NCBI GenBank assembly: GCA_017643925.1
Contig: JAEPML010000019.1
Coordinates: forward strand, 1-64,000
Reading direction: 5' to 3'
Length of the DNA: 64,000 bases
Source: Roseibium sp.
Lineage (GTDB): Bacteria > Pseudomonadota > Alphaproteobacteria > Rhizobiales > Stappiaceae
Shown here: positions 52,173-61,254 of the stretch, one piece after another
Layout of the letters: the number at the start of each line of letters is the position of its first letter
Numbering within the stretch: position 1 is the first letter of the stretch
Notes under the pieces: model-generated
Told to the model about the DNA's origin: nothing
The model's database searches: none
The model's input: the letters and a program-made list of their open reading frames with translations, nothing else
Program-made: the position numbers and the translations under genes

Positions 52173-54113
52173 TCAGAAGAACCGCAACACCTTGCTCAGG
52201 AACCAGAAAAAGAACACGGTGATGATTGCCCATCCAAAATTTATGCTTTGGGCAAAACCATGAATTCCGGCGAGAAAACTGTCGATCATGCCTTCAGGTT
52301 TCGACGGCACGCCAGCCTCCACGAACACCCCGCAAAGCGGATTGTCTGCGAGATCACCGGTGCACAGGTGTGAGGCCAACACCGGCTGCAGGGTCTGGCC
52401 GATCAGAAAGAGCGAGACGAGACAAACCAGCACAAGCCCGAGAACAAAGAACGGAACAGCGGCCGCTTTCAGGAACATGTTCCCGTCGTTGAGCGGATCT
52501 TGTGTGACATCCTTTGGCAAGACATCTCTGGAAATGAAGTCTGCAATCTCCTGCCAAAGGCTCTCGTCCTTGCCGCCACCATGGCCTCCGGAAACCCTCT
52601 TGTTGAACAGCCATCTGGTCGGCCGTTCCAATCCGTCCGCTCGTGATCCGCAGCGCGTCTTCTGCTCGAAATCAAAGCCACGAAAACCCGCCCCGCCTAC
52701 GTCAAGAAACCGAAGCCTGAGCCGTTGCATTGCCCCGGGCAAAAGGGCGATCACCGTGTCGCTTTTCCCGGCGGCATTCACAACGACACCGGAAACCTGG
52801 TTCTTGCAATTGTGCCAGGGAAAATCGGTCCGAACGACCGACCCGGCAAAATAGATGTTTCTGAAGCGCATGGCCGCGCAGATCTTCAGTGCGTAGGCAG
52901 CCAGGTAGGTCCCGTTTGAATGGCCGACAAAGCTGACTTCTGCGTTTCGATAACAGTCTCTGACTTCGGCATATTTATCGAGAAACCACTCGGACTGGCT
53001 TCTCCGTATCCACGGCCGCACAAAATCCAGCATGGAGAAGAAACCGTAACTGGGTGTTGGTGCGCGCAGGAAAATTGGATCTGTAATCTGATCCGATGAC
53101 TTGTTCGCCATCTTCACAGTCTTGGCGACCCGCTTGGTCCAGAAACCTTCATCCCGGATTCCATGCAGCACGATCACCGCATGGGTGACATCTTCAGCGC
53201 GCGTTTGAGCAGAATGCAGACCTGGGCGATCCAGAGGATCGAAGTAGTCATTTATGTCTTCGTGATCGATGGCAAAGTTGGCCTGTTCTGCCTTGCGGAG
53301 ATCTTCGATGGGAAGATTTAGCGCCGCATCGAAGGTTTTTGCCGTTTCCCCTTCTTTCCAGTGTTTCACGTTCAGCATGTCGCCGTGGTTCAAGCCGCTG
53401 AGTTCGGCAAAAATTGCTTCGTCACTGCCGGACAACTCAATGCAATCCACGGGCGAAATGAACTCGTCCTTGGTACCCAGAAGCACGATCTTTGCTGGCG
53501 ACGGGTGATTGTTCCTTTTGCACCATTCCTCGCGCTCGATGTCCAACAGCCGGCTGTGGCTTATGAAGGGCGCATATCTGCGAAGTTGCCATATGAACGG
53601 CTCACGTCGATGGACGAGTTTGCTCCATGTGCGCACAAAGAAGATGGACAAAGGCGAAAAGAAGCGAATGCTCGCAGGTGTCGCGGTTGATATGGACCAA
53701 CCACGCAGGATTCCCGACAGATAGACGATCCGATCAACACGAGCGGCCCAAGGCTTTTGCCGGCCGGCATCATGATGACCTGCATCATTGAACCCGGTCG
53801 CATGGGCAAGAGCGCGACGGGCAAGCGGTGCGCCAGCGCTATAGGCAATCAGCACAACCTTCTTATGAATTTCGGGATTGAAGCGTCGGTCAATTTCACT
53901 GCAGAGCTTCTCGACCAGTTGTTCCGGCCCGGCCGCGCTTGCAAAACGCATGGAAAGATCTGGCACCAGAACGTCCCAGTCGGGATATGCCGTTTCAAGG
54001 TGATTTACAAATTCAGGGGGCACCGTCCCTGCCCCCGTTCCCATGAAGCGGGTCAACCAGAATTCATCTGTCCAGCCTCTTACGACGACGCAAAGCACTT
54101 CCTTGGCTGCCAT
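52173..54113 (-). CDS. Membrane protein with two alpha/beta-hydrolase-like domains
   Basis: 646 residues. Domain 1 (about 5-250) has KVVLIAYSAGAPLARRALAH with an A-Y-S-A-G elbow. Domain 2 (about 305-500) has DVTHAVIVLHGIRDEGFWTK and the elbow VGHSNGTYLAAYALK (G-H-S-N-G). The C-terminus has two hydrophobic helices (about 555-580, 625-645: FFVLGLVLVCLVSLFLIG, FGWAIITVFFFWFLSKVL). So a membrane-anchored, tandem hydrolase; the two Ser elbows suggest two active sites, though the full catalytic triads were not verified. No family recognised. ATG 54113 has GGAGGGGG just upstream. Confidence 0.65.
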   Translation of the reverse strand: MAAKEVLCVVVRGWTDEFWLTRFMGTGAGTVPPEFVNHLETAYPDWDVLVPDLSMRFASAAGPEQLVEKLCSEIDRRFNPEIHKKVVLIAYSAGAPLARRALAHATGFNDAGHHDAGRQKPWAARVDRIVYLSGILRGWSISTATPASIRFFSPLSIFFVRTWSKLVHRREPFIWQLRRYAPFISHSRLLDIEREEWCKRNNHPSPAKIVLLGTKDEFISPVDCIELSGSDEAIFAELSGLNHGDMLNVKHWKEGETAKTFDAALNLPIEDLRKAEQANFAIDHEDINDYFDPLDRPGLHSAQTRAEDVTHAVIVLHGIRDEGFWTKRVAKTVKMANKSSDQITDPIFLRAPTPSYGFFSMLDFVRPWIRRSQSEWFLDKYAEVRDCYRNAEVSFVGHSNGTYLAAYALKICAAMRFRNIYFAGSVVRTDFPWHNCKNQVSGVVVNAAGKSDTVIALLPGAMQRLRLRFLDVGGAGFRGFDFEQKTRCGSRADGLERPTRWLFNKRVSGGHGGGKDESLWQEIADFISRDVLPKDVTQDPLNDGNMFLKAAAVPFFVLGLVLVCLVSLFLIGQTLQPVLASHLCTGDLADNPLCGVFVEAGVPSKPEGMIDSFLAGIHGFAQSINFGWAIITVFFFWFLSKVLRFF

Positions 54114-54395
54114 TTCCCCCTCCCGACGCACCAGGTCGGCACCCAACCGAGCAATTTGCCGCCAACCTGGAAAAGGCAACTAATCCGGACCGTGCCTACG
54201 GACCAGAAAAGTTGTCCCAGTCCCACCTAAAACTCTTGATAGCAGTTTTACAAGTAATGGACGAAAGAGGAAGTTCTTACACCTAGCCCCGGATACAGGA
54301 ACTGTCGGCGAAGCTTAGTGCCATAAAAAGACAGAAACCAAACCGTCTTTGGCGTGCTTCCCAATCTGCCGACCAGCACAACCGGACTGCCCAAC

Positions 54396-54424
54396 AAAAA
54401 AGGGAGCCGTTGGGACGGCTCCCT
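54396..54424 (-). terminator. Rho-independent terminator of the EF-hand gene
   Basis: 10-bp perfect stem (54401-54410 with 54415-54424), 4-nt loop, followed on the minus strand by TTTTTT-GTT. About 80 bp after the EF-hand stop. Confidence 0.85.
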
Positions 54425-54468
54425 TCCGCTTCCCCGGTTCAGGCGGGCACATGAGGCCCGGGGAAACA

Positions 54469-54494
54469 CCTCCAGGTTTGGGACCCTGGAGAGG
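54469..54494 (-). other. Second hairpin behind the EF-hand gene
   Basis: Stem CTCCAGG/CCTGGAG (54470-54476 with 54485-54491), 8-nt loop, just after the stop codon. No T run, so it probably protects the mRNA end instead of terminating. Confidence 0.45.
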
Positions 54495-54502
54495 TCTTTG
54501 CG

Positions 54503-55462
54503 TCAGCCGCGATGCTTGCCGCGACCTTCGCCTTTCTTGCCTTTTTTGCCTTTCTTGAAGTCGGCCTTTGTGATGACGCCGTCCTTGTTGCGGTCAGCGC
54601 GTTCCATCAGCCGGTCCAGGCGCTTGTCATGCTCTTCCTTCGTGATGCCGAGGCTGCCATCGGCGTCTGCACGCTGGAACATGTTGACGACACGGTTTTC
54701 ATTGATTGCCATCCACAGCGGCCCGAATTCTTCGAGCGTGAAGGATCCGCTGCCATTCGTATCGGCCAGTGCAAAGAGTTCAGCGCGCTTGGCGTCAAAG
54801 TCTTCGCGGGTCACCTTGCCGGTACCGTCTGTGTCAAACAGTGCCATGAACTGACGGGCCTGGCCGCCACGTCCATGCGGACCACCGCGTCCCCGGCGTT
54901 CGCGGGCTTCGGCACGCTGTCCACGTTGACGGTCGTTTTCCGCATTGGCGCCACGCTGCCCCCGGACCCGCTCGATGGTACCACTGCCGTCGCGGTCAAG
55001 CCGGTTGAAGATACGGTTGGCAACCACATCGACTTCTTCCTGGGTAACATTGCCGTCACCGTTGGAATCCATGAACTGGAAGGCCCGGACCATGCGGTCG
55101 TTTGAACGTTCCATGAAAGAAGCCTTGAACTCTTCAAGGCTGATCTCGCCATTGCCGTCAGCATCGGCTGCAGCGAAGTCCTGAGCGCGGACTTCCTCGA
55201 TTTCGGCCTGCGTGATGACACCATCCCCGTCGGTGTCGAAGCGCTCGAACAGGCGTTCTGCACGCTGTTTGCCACCGCGCTTGCCATGTCCGCGGCGTTC
55301 ACCCATATGCGCAAAGCGTTTTTCGGCGCTCTGCTGAATTTCCTGGCCCCCGTTCCCCGTTGCAGCCGTATCCTGGGCTGAAGCGGACAGGCCGGCGGTC
55401 AGCGCGGTACCCGCGACACTCGCAGCCAGGGCGGCAATTGCAATTTTCTTGAACGGTTTCAT
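54503..55462 (-). CDS. Exported protein with eight EF-hand motifs
   Basis: 319 residues. Sec signal MKPFKKIAIAALAASVAGTA, cleavage near SASA. Eight EF-hand calcium loops follow: DTDGDGVITQAE, DADGNGEISLEE, DSNGDGNVTQEE, DRDGSGTIE, DTDGTGKVTRED, DTNGSGSFTLEE, DADGSLGITKEE, DRNKDGVITKAD. The middle linker (RGQRGANAENDRQRGQRAEA) is rich in Arg and Gly, and the C-terminus is Lys-rich. Probably a periplasmic or outer calcium-binding protein. Divergent from a two-component system that may sense or control it. Start ATG 55462 with GAGGAG upstream. Confidence 0.85.
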   Translation of the reverse strand: MKPFKKIAIAALAASVAGTALTAGLSASAQDTAATGNGGQEIQQSAEKRFAHMGERRGHGKRGGKQRAERLFERFDTDGDGVITQAEIEEVRAQDFAAADADGNGEISLEEFKASFMERSNDRMVRAFQFMDSNGDGNVTQEEVDVVANRIFNRLDRDGSGTIERVRGQRGANAENDRQRGQRAEARERRGRGGPHGRGGQARQFMALFDTDGTGKVTREDFDAKRAELFALADTNGSGSFTLEEFGPLWMAINENRVVNMFQRADADGSLGITKEEHDKRLDRLMERADRNKDGVITKADFKKGKKGKKGEGRGKHRG

Positions 55463-55633
55463 TCCAACAACTCCTCAGTTCGTTGATGAGCTGAAGGTAG
55501 GCAGCAATTGTCGCAGAAATACCCTCCGATCCGGGGGGAAGTGTCGCCAAATGTCCCGCTGGGCGCCAGCGATACACTTTGTTACAAGTTCGCCTCGCAC
55601 GATGCTGGCGAAAACATTATTTTAGCCTTGGAA

Positions 55634-55669
55634 ACAAGGAGATCTGTCGATTGGCTGTAATCTCCTTGT
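55634..55669 (+). promoter_or_regulatory. Inverted repeat before the two-component system
   Basis: Perfect 10-bp inverted repeat ACAAGGAGAT (55634-55643) with ATCTCCTTGT (55660-55669), spacer 16 nt, ending 13 bp before the response regulator start. It could be an operator for the response regulator or an RNA hairpin in the leader. Confidence 0.5.
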
Positions 55670-55682
55670 GTAAAAGGCAGGA

Positions 55683-56423
55683 ATGGAGACAAGCGTGAGC
55701 GACCCGAGCCCGCATATTCTGGTGGTGGATGATCATCGTGATATTCGCGAGACGCTCGCGCGATACCTCGTCAAGAACGGTCTGCGCGCGACGACGGCAG
55801 AAAATGCTGCGCATGCACGCAAGGCGCTCAAGGCAGCCTCCATCGACCTGGTCGTGCTCGACATCATGATGCCCGGTGAAGACGGCCTGTCCCTTTGCCG
55901 TCATCTGGTGGAAACCGGATCGATGCCTGTCATTCTGCTGACCGCCATGGCGGACGATACCGACCGGGTCATCGGTCTCGAAATTGGCGCCGACGACTAT
56001 GTCACCAAGCCATTCAATCCGCGCGAGTTGCTGGCCCGCATTCGCGCCGTCCTGAGACGCACGGCCCTGGCCCCGAAGGAACGGGACCCGATCGAACAGG
56101 AGATGTTGCATTTCGACGGCTGGGCCCTGAACGTGTCGCGGCGGGAACTCGCCGACCCAGAGGGTCAGGACGTGCCGCTGTCAAGCGGAGAGTTTCAGCT
56201 TCTGTGTGCCTTCCTGAAACGGCCAAAAATGGTCCTGAACAGGGATCAGCTGCTGGATCTGACCACGGGACGCACGCCCGTTGTCTTCGATCGCTCCATC
56301 GACAACCAGGTTTCAAGGCTGAGACGTAAAATCGAAATCGACCCCAAGGATCCCAAACTGATCAAGACGGTCTGGGGAGGCGGCTACATGTTCACCGCCG
56401 AGGTGAAAGACCAGGCTGAATGA
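55683..56423 (+). CDS. OmpR-family response regulator
   Basis: 246 residues. Receiver: HILVVDDHRDIRETLARYLV, phospho-acceptor Asp in LVVLDIMMPGEDGL (about residue 60), Thr in ILLTAMAD, Lys in DDYVTKPFNPREL. C-terminal winged helix ends VSRLRRKIEIDPKDPKLIKT, then VWGGGYMFT. Overlaps the kinase gene by 4 bp, so the two are translationally coupled. Divergent from the EF-hand gene, the most likely target or sensor partner. Confidence 0.95.
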   Translation: METSVSDPSPHILVVDDHRDIRETLARYLVKNGLRATTAENAAHARKALKAASIDLVVLDIMMPGEDGLSLCRHLVETGSMPVILLTAMADDTDRVIGLEIGADDYVTKPFNPRELLARIRAVLRRTALAPKERDPIEQEMLHFDGWALNVSRRELADPEGQDVPLSSGEFQLLCAFLKRPKMVLNRDQLLDLTTGRTPVVFDRSIDNQVSRLRRKIEIDPKDPKLIKTVWGGGYMFTAEVKDQAE

Positions 56424-57856
56424 CCCTCCCCGCCCCCATCAAAAAGGCCCTGTCGTTTCTGTGGCCAAAAACCTTGGCGTCACAGCTGGTCGTCCTGCTG
56501 TTGATTGCGATCTTTGCGGCCCAGGCCTTGAGCATCGCCATCTTTCACGATGAGCGCCGCATCGCCATGGTCGCGGCCGCACGGGACAATCTTCTTGCGC
56601 GCGCCGTAAACATCGCGGAGCTCCTGGAAGACACCCCGGAGGCACTGCAGGACCGCGTTCTTGAGGCGAGCAGCAGCCGCTATGCCGTTTTCTGGATCGG
56701 CGACACGGCGCTCGCGCCGGAACCCGGCGACTCCCGCTTCGAAAAGCGTCTCGAGGGGTATGTCACCCGTCAACTGAACGGCGGGCAGACTGCACATGTC
56801 AATATTCATGCCGACGAAAAGCGCGGTCCCCGCCAATGGCGCGGTGACAGGGATGACAAGCCCAGCTGGCGCGACGTTCCGAAACAGGAACGCCCGAAGG
56901 ACTTGCGCAAGATCATGAACAAGCCGGAAGACCTCTCACTGTCGATCCGGTTGGCGGACGGCCGGTGGCTCAATGTTGCCACCAGCTACAGGCCGCCCCC
57001 CGGCGCCCTCATCCCCCTGCTGGTACAGTTGGCGCTCACCGCAATTGCCGCCGTTGTGATCATCGGTCTGGCCGTGCGCAGGGTGACGAGGCCACTCAAG
57101 GATCTCGCCGTCTCGGCGGAAAAGTTCGGACGCGGCGAAGATCTGGAACCACTCGTTCCAAGTGGGCCGCGCGAAGTCAGGACCCTGACGTCGTCCTTCA
57201 ATGAAATGCAGGACCGGTTGACCCGGTTTGTGCGCGACCGGACACGCATGCTGGCTGCCATCAGTCATGACCTGCGCACCCCCATCACTTCCTTGCGAAT
57301 TCGTGCGGAATTCATCGATGACGACGAAAACCGCGAAAAGATGATCGAAACCCTGGAAGAAATGGCTGCGATGACCGAGGCCACCCTTCGCTTTGCCAAG
57401 GATGAAGCCCAGGCGGAAGACGTGGAAAGCACAGACCTGGGCGCAATGCTGGAAAGCCTGGCAGGAGATCAGCAGGACATGGGCAATGCCTGCTCGGTCA
57501 AGATTTCCGGACCGATTACGCTGTCCTGCCGCCCCGTCGCGCTGAAACGCGCACTGCGCAACCTGGTTGAAAACGGCATCCGCTACGGCGAAGCGGTGGC
57601 CATCAACGCGACCAGGGAAGCGGAAATGATCGTTGTCAGGATCTCGGACAAGGGCCCGGGCATCCCCGAAGACCGGCTCAAGGACGTTTTCGAGCCCTTT
57701 GTACGTCTTGAAGAATCCCGAAGCGAAGAAACCGGCGGCATAGGACTCGGCCTTGCGATCAGCCGCTCGATCATCCACGCCCATGGTGGAACGATCACGC
57801 TCCAGAACCTCGAAGAAGGCGGGTTGGAGGCCGAAGTCAGACTGCCGATCGGGTGA
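56420..57856 (+). CDS. Sensor histidine kinase
   Basis: 478 residues. TM1 (LASQLVVLLLIAIFAAQALS), a periplasmic part about 45-190 that is rich in charged residues (GPRQWRGDRDDKPSWRDVPK), TM2 (LIPLLVQLALTAIAAVVIIG), HAMP, HisKA with H-box AAISHDLRTPITSLR (His about 280), and HATPase_c N-box RNLVENGIRYG, G1 ISDKGPGIPEDRL, G2 GGIGLGLAISRSI. All boxes intact, so an active kinase. The signal is unknown; periplasmic calcium is plausible given the neighbouring EF-hand protein. Confidence 0.94.
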   Translation: MTLPAPIKKALSFLWPKTLASQLVVLLLIAIFAAQALSIAIFHDERRIAMVAAARDNLLARAVNIAELLEDTPEALQDRVLEASSSRYAVFWIGDTALAPEPGDSRFEKRLEGYVTRQLNGGQTAHVNIHADEKRGPRQWRGDRDDKPSWRDVPKQERPKDLRKIMNKPEDLSLSIRLADGRWLNVATSYRPPPGALIPLLVQLALTAIAAVVIIGLAVRRVTRPLKDLAVSAEKFGRGEDLEPLVPSGPREVRTLTSSFNEMQDRLTRFVRDRTRMLAAISHDLRTPITSLRIRAEFIDDDENREKMIETLEEMAAMTEATLRFAKDEAQAEDVESTDLGAMLESLAGDQQDMGNACSVKISGPITLSCRPVALKRALRNLVENGIRYGEAVAINATREAEMIVVRISDKGPGIPEDRLKDVFEPFVRLEESRSEETGGIGLGLAISRSIIHAHGGTITLQNLEEGGLEAEVRLPIG

Positions 57857-57886
57857 CCGGTCACGGATCAATTGGAGACCGGTGAC

Positions 57887-58846
57887 CTACACCCGTTCGG
57901 ACTTCGCCTGCTCGTAGCTCGCATCCAGCCGGGACTTCAGATAGTCGGCTGCCGAGATCGGGGGGTATTTCGGCGGGCGTTCCTCTGAAACGCATCCTTC
58001 CAGACTGACGACTTCCGCTTCCGGGTTCGGATCAAGGAAAAAGGCTATGGAATACCGTTCGCGACCGCTTTGATTGACGACGCGATGGGGGGTGGACACA
58101 TAAGTGTCGTTAGACCAGCGCATCAGGCAGTCACCAATGTTGCAGATGAAGGTCCCCGCGATGGTCGGCGCCTTGATCCAGGTTCCGTCGCGCGCACGCA
58201 CCTCCAGCCCACCGACCTCATCGGGCAGTAGAAGAGTGATGTTGCCGTAGTCAGTGTGAGTGCCTGCCCCGATCTGCCCTTCAAGGGCGTCTCCCTTTTG
58301 CGGTGGGTAGTGCAGCAGGCGCAGGGTCGCCATCGGTGCATCCAGCTTGTCCTCGAAATGGTCAGCCTCGACACCAAGATCGAGGGCAAATGCCCTGTGA
58401 AGACCTCGACCCAGCGCCCAGACGGCATCGAAATAGCTCAAGACCGTATCCCGCCAACCCGGTATCTGCGGCCATTGGTTGACTGCCCTGAACGGGTCCC
58501 CGGCAAGGATCCGCGGGTCATCAGCAGCCAGATCCAGCCCGACATTGAAAGCTTCCTTCAGATCCGCTGGCTTGTCCGGGTCCAGATTTTCGCCCTGGAA
58601 CGGCACGTAGCCCCGGTTGGTTCGGAAGAAATCCTTTGTCAGCGCCATCTTGTCTTCGACTGGCAGGGCAAACAGATCATGTGCCGCCGCAAAGGCCCGC
58701 GCGATCAAATCAGCATCAACGCCGTGGTTCCTGACGTAGAAAAAGCCGGTCGTGCGCGCCGCGTGGCCGATGTCCCCGGCAACGGCGCGCAGTCCGTCTG
58801 CGCCATGTGACCGCAAGGGTGTCAAATCGATTACCGGAAGGTTCAT
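57887..58846 (-). CDS. 2-oxoglutarate/Fe(II) oxygenase, isopenicillin-N-synthase-like
   Basis: About 319 residues. N-terminal DIOX_N-like part VIDLTPLRSHGADGL and GFFYVRNHGVDADLI. Iron ligands H-x-D in GTHTDYGNITLLL and distal His in VSTPHRVVNQSG; 2-oxoglutarate Arg and Ser in RERYSIAFFLDP. Substrate unknown; relatives include plant-type and bacterial oxidases of small metabolites. ATG 58846 follows AGGA. Convergent with the histidine kinase gene; followed upstream on the same strand by a protein of unknown function. Confidence 0.88.
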   Translation of the reverse strand: MNLPVIDLTPLRSHGADGLRAVAGDIGHAARTTGFFYVRNHGVDADLIARAFAAAHDLFALPVEDKMALTKDFFRTNRGYVPFQGENLDPDKPADLKEAFNVGLDLAADDPRILAGDPFRAVNQWPQIPGWRDTVLSYFDAVWALGRGLHRAFALDLGVEADHFEDKLDAPMATLRLLHYPPQKGDALEGQIGAGTHTDYGNITLLLPDEVGGLEVRARDGTWIKAPTIAGTFICNIGDCLMRWSNDTYVSTPHRVVNQSGRERYSIAFFLDPNPEAEVVSLEGCVSEERPPKYPPISAADYLKSRLDASYEQAKSERV

Positions 58847-58896
58847 GAGAGATTCCTGGCCTGCAAGGACATCCATGGTTTCCTGCGTTTCTTCAT

Positions 58897-59541
58897 TCAG
58901 AACTTCCCACCGGACGAACCGAACGGATTGCCTTGTCCCGGTTTCGGAAACAACCCCATGTTCGATTTGACCAGCCCTATGAATGCTTGATGCTCAGCAG
59001 CCGTGAACACGCCATTTTTCACGCAGCTTTCCAACCCGGCAACTTCGAGATCATGAAGGGTGATCAGTTTCTTGGACCTGTCGCTTTGTGACACTTCAGC
59101 GGCCTTTTCGAGAAAGCCCGTATATTGCGCTGCCGTTCCGTCGAGAATGATCTGGGGCGCCCCGGTATAAACAGCAAATTTGGATCTTGCATAAAGCTGC
59201 TTTTCCTCTTCGGAAGCATCCGGCCCCGGGTCTTCGACCTTGGGCAACACAAAAAAGTCGTGTGACAGCGAGCCGAATTCAATGTGCCGAAGAACCCCGA
59301 GATATTTCGTACGGCCGGAGGCAAACGCTTCATTGTAGCGCTTTTCAAGTCGGCTGGAGACTTCGGCACAATCGCAAACGCCACCACTGGTGGCAGAGAT
59401 ATCCATGATCGTATAACTGCCAGTCGGGCCAGCAGTTATGCGCGCCTCGGAAATCCAGCTGATTGCCTGTTCGTTGTCGAATTCAGCCAGGGGCTGAGCT
59501 GATGCAGCCTCGTCTCCCGGACCTCCACTTCCGAAAAGCAT
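58897..59541 (-). CDS. Conserved-looking hypothetical protein
   Basis: About 214 residues, ATG 59541 with GGGAG 7 nt upstream. No signal peptide or helix clear enough for a membrane span. Features: Cys pair in TSGGVCDCAEVSSRLEKRYN, RTKYLGVLRHIEFGSLSHDF, then FVLPKVEDPGPDASEEEKQL and LITLHDLEVAGLESCVKNGV. The Gly/Ser-rich ends (MLFGSGGPGDEA and NPFGSSGGKF) are likely disordered. I do not recognise a family. It precedes the 2OG oxygenase by 50 bp on the same strand and may be cotranscribed. Confidence 0.5.
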   Translation of the reverse strand: MLFGSGGPGDEAASAQPLAEFDNEQAISWISEARITAGPTGSYTIMDISATSGGVCDCAEVSSRLEKRYNEAFASGRTKYLGVLRHIEFGSLSHDFFVLPKVEDPGPDASEEEKQLYARSKFAVYTGAPQIILDGTAAQYTGFLEKAAEVSQSDRSKKLITLHDLEVAGLESCVKNGVFTAAEHQAFIGLVKSNMGLFPKPGQGNPFGSSGGKF

Positions 59542-59786
59542 GACCAGTTCTCCCTTGGATTGGCGAATGCGGCACTCAAAAATGCCACGCCGCGATACGC
59601 TTCGAAAGACCGTTGCGCCGGCTGAACACAATGACGCGTGGCGCTGCCACGATCAGCTTACCGCAACTCTGCCGTGATGGGGACCTTCCGCGAAACCGAG
59701 TGGTCGTCAGTCACCTGAGCCGTCCGATCTTCGCGCCTGTTTCTGGAAGAAGGGGCAGCGCGAGCGGACATCAGATGATTTTTCGC

Positions 59787-60665
59787 TCATTCAAGCCGCG
59801 CTGCATCCGCTCGAAAGGCATCCGCAAGGAAATCCAGCAGCGCCTCGATGTTCTTCTGCCCCAGAAAATCGCGATGCGTTGCCACCCAGATCTCGTTTAC
59901 TGGCCCGCCCGCAAACTGGGTGGCCGGCAGAAGCCTGTCGCTGTGGCGCCCCAGAAACGCGGGCAGCATTGCAAGGCCAAAGCCCTGCTCGGCCAGGCTT
60001 GCCAGTGCCATGAAACTGTCGGCCGAGATCTCGTAGTTGTCGCGAATGCTTGAAAACTGCCAGTCGCCGACCGTCGTTTTTGCGAAGTTGGGCGTGACAC
60101 CGACCCACTTGTGGTCTTCCACGCGATCGTGAGTGTTGTCTGCCAGATAGTCAGCTGAACCGAAGACGCCAAAGGAGATCCTCCCGGCATGACTGCCGAA
60201 GAGCTCCGGTGGAAGTTTTGGACCCGAACGGATCAGGATTTCGGCAGGAGAGCGCGCCATGTCCACCAGATTGTTCGAGACACAGATCTCGATCCGGACA
60301 TCCGGATGCGCTTCACGCAATGCGCCGAGATATTCCGGGAGCAGAAGGCAGGCGATCGTATCGGTGGTGGCGATCCGGAACGTGCCGTCGATGCCTTTCG
60401 AAGACAGCGAGAGCTTTCGAGAAATCTTGGCTGACGCATCTTCCATCAGCTTGAGAGAACCGAGCAGCGCCCTTCCCTCCGGACGGAGGCGATAGCCGTC
60501 CTTTCCGCGGTCGAACAACACGACATTGGCGTTCGCTTCCAGAAGCGCAATGCGCCTCAGCACGGTTGCATGGTTGACGCCAAGGGCCCGGGACGCTGCC
60601 GAGAGAGACCCATGTTCGGCGACAGAATGGACGAACTGCAAATCGTCCCATCGAACGTTGTGCAT
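59787..60665 (-). CDS. LysR-family transcriptional regulator
   Basis: 292 residues. HTH: WDDLQFVHSVAEHGSLSAAS, RALGVNHATVLRRIALLEAN, VVLFDRGKDGYRLRPEGRAL. Effector domain begins GTFRIATTDTIACLLLPEYL. Closer to the LysR type with shortened N-terminus seen next to small secreted cytochromes and toxins. Divergent from the cytochrome c' gene across 97 bp, which suggests it controls that gene. AAGGAG lies just before its ATG. Confidence 0.9.
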   Translation of the reverse strand: MHNVRWDDLQFVHSVAEHGSLSAASRALGVNHATVLRRIALLEANANVVLFDRGKDGYRLRPEGRALLGSLKLMEDASAKISRKLSLSSKGIDGTFRIATTDTIACLLLPEYLGALREAHPDVRIEICVSNNLVDMARSPAEILIRSGPKLPPELFGSHAGRISFGVFGSADYLADNTHDRVEDHKWVGVTPNFAKTTVGDWQFSSIRDNYEISADSFMALASLAEQGFGLAMLPAFLGRHSDRLLPATQFAGGPVNEIWVATHRDFLGQKNIEALLDFLADAFRADAARLE

Positions 60666-60762
60666 CAGCGCACATCTCCTTGCTGATTTATTCCGAATTT
60701 ACAGCAAAACGGAAACATGAGCACCATGAGATGTTCAAAATTTAACAGCTGTGGAGATTTCA

Positions 60763-61233
60763 ATGAAACGCAAGCTTGGTCTTATCTGCGCAGCGGCCAT
60801 CGCCGTGGGAACATTCGCAGGCCCCGTTTTCGCCAATGACAGTTTCGACGGCGCCATCAAGGCCCGCAAAGCCCTGATGACGCTTTATGCCTTCAACCTG
60901 GGTCAGCTGGGCGCCATGGCGAAGGGCGAAGTCGAGTATAATGCCGATCAGGCGCAAGCGGCTGCCAACAACCTGAAGGACCTGGCAGCAGTCAACCTCG
61001 GAGCGGCCTGGCCACAGGGATCCGACAGCACGGCGCTTCCGGGCAAGACCCGGGCAAAGGTCGAGGCGTGGAGCAACTATCCTGAAAGCGCGAAGATACA
61101 CGGCGATCTGGTTGCAGCGTCGACCGCAATGGCCGCAAGCGCAGGCAATGGTGTGGATGGTATCCGCAAGAACATCGGTGCCATTGGTGCAACGTGTACT
61201 GCGTGCCACAAGGCCTTCCGCGAGCCGCAATAA
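60763..61233 (+). CDS. Cytochrome c'
   Basis: About 156 residues. Signal peptide MKRKLGLICAAAIAVGTFAG, cleavage near VFA-N. Four-helix-bundle cytochrome with the haem motif CTACH near the C-terminus, in IGATCTACHKAFREP. N-terminal helix FDGAIKARKALMTLYAFNLG. Cytochromes c' bind NO and gas ligands at a pentacoordinate haem and protect against nitrosative stress. ATG 60763 with GGAG upstream. Followed 21 bp later by a luciferase-family protein in the same direction. The divergent LysR may control both. Confidence 0.92.
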   Translation: MKRKLGLICAAAIAVGTFAGPVFANDSFDGAIKARKALMTLYAFNLGQLGAMAKGEVEYNADQAQAAANNLKDLAAVNLGAAWPQGSDSTALPGKTRAKVEAWSNYPESAKIHGDLVAASTAMAASAGNGVDGIRKNIGAIGATCTACHKAFREPQ

Positions 61234-61254
61234 AAGCGAAAGGGGAACCGGGAC

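Larger units (their letters stand above)
54114..54502. other. Region between hydrolase and EF-hand genes
   Basis: About 390 bp, containing the start region of the hydrolase gene and the 3-prime end of the EF-hand gene with two hairpins. No further gene is supported. Confidence 0.5.
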
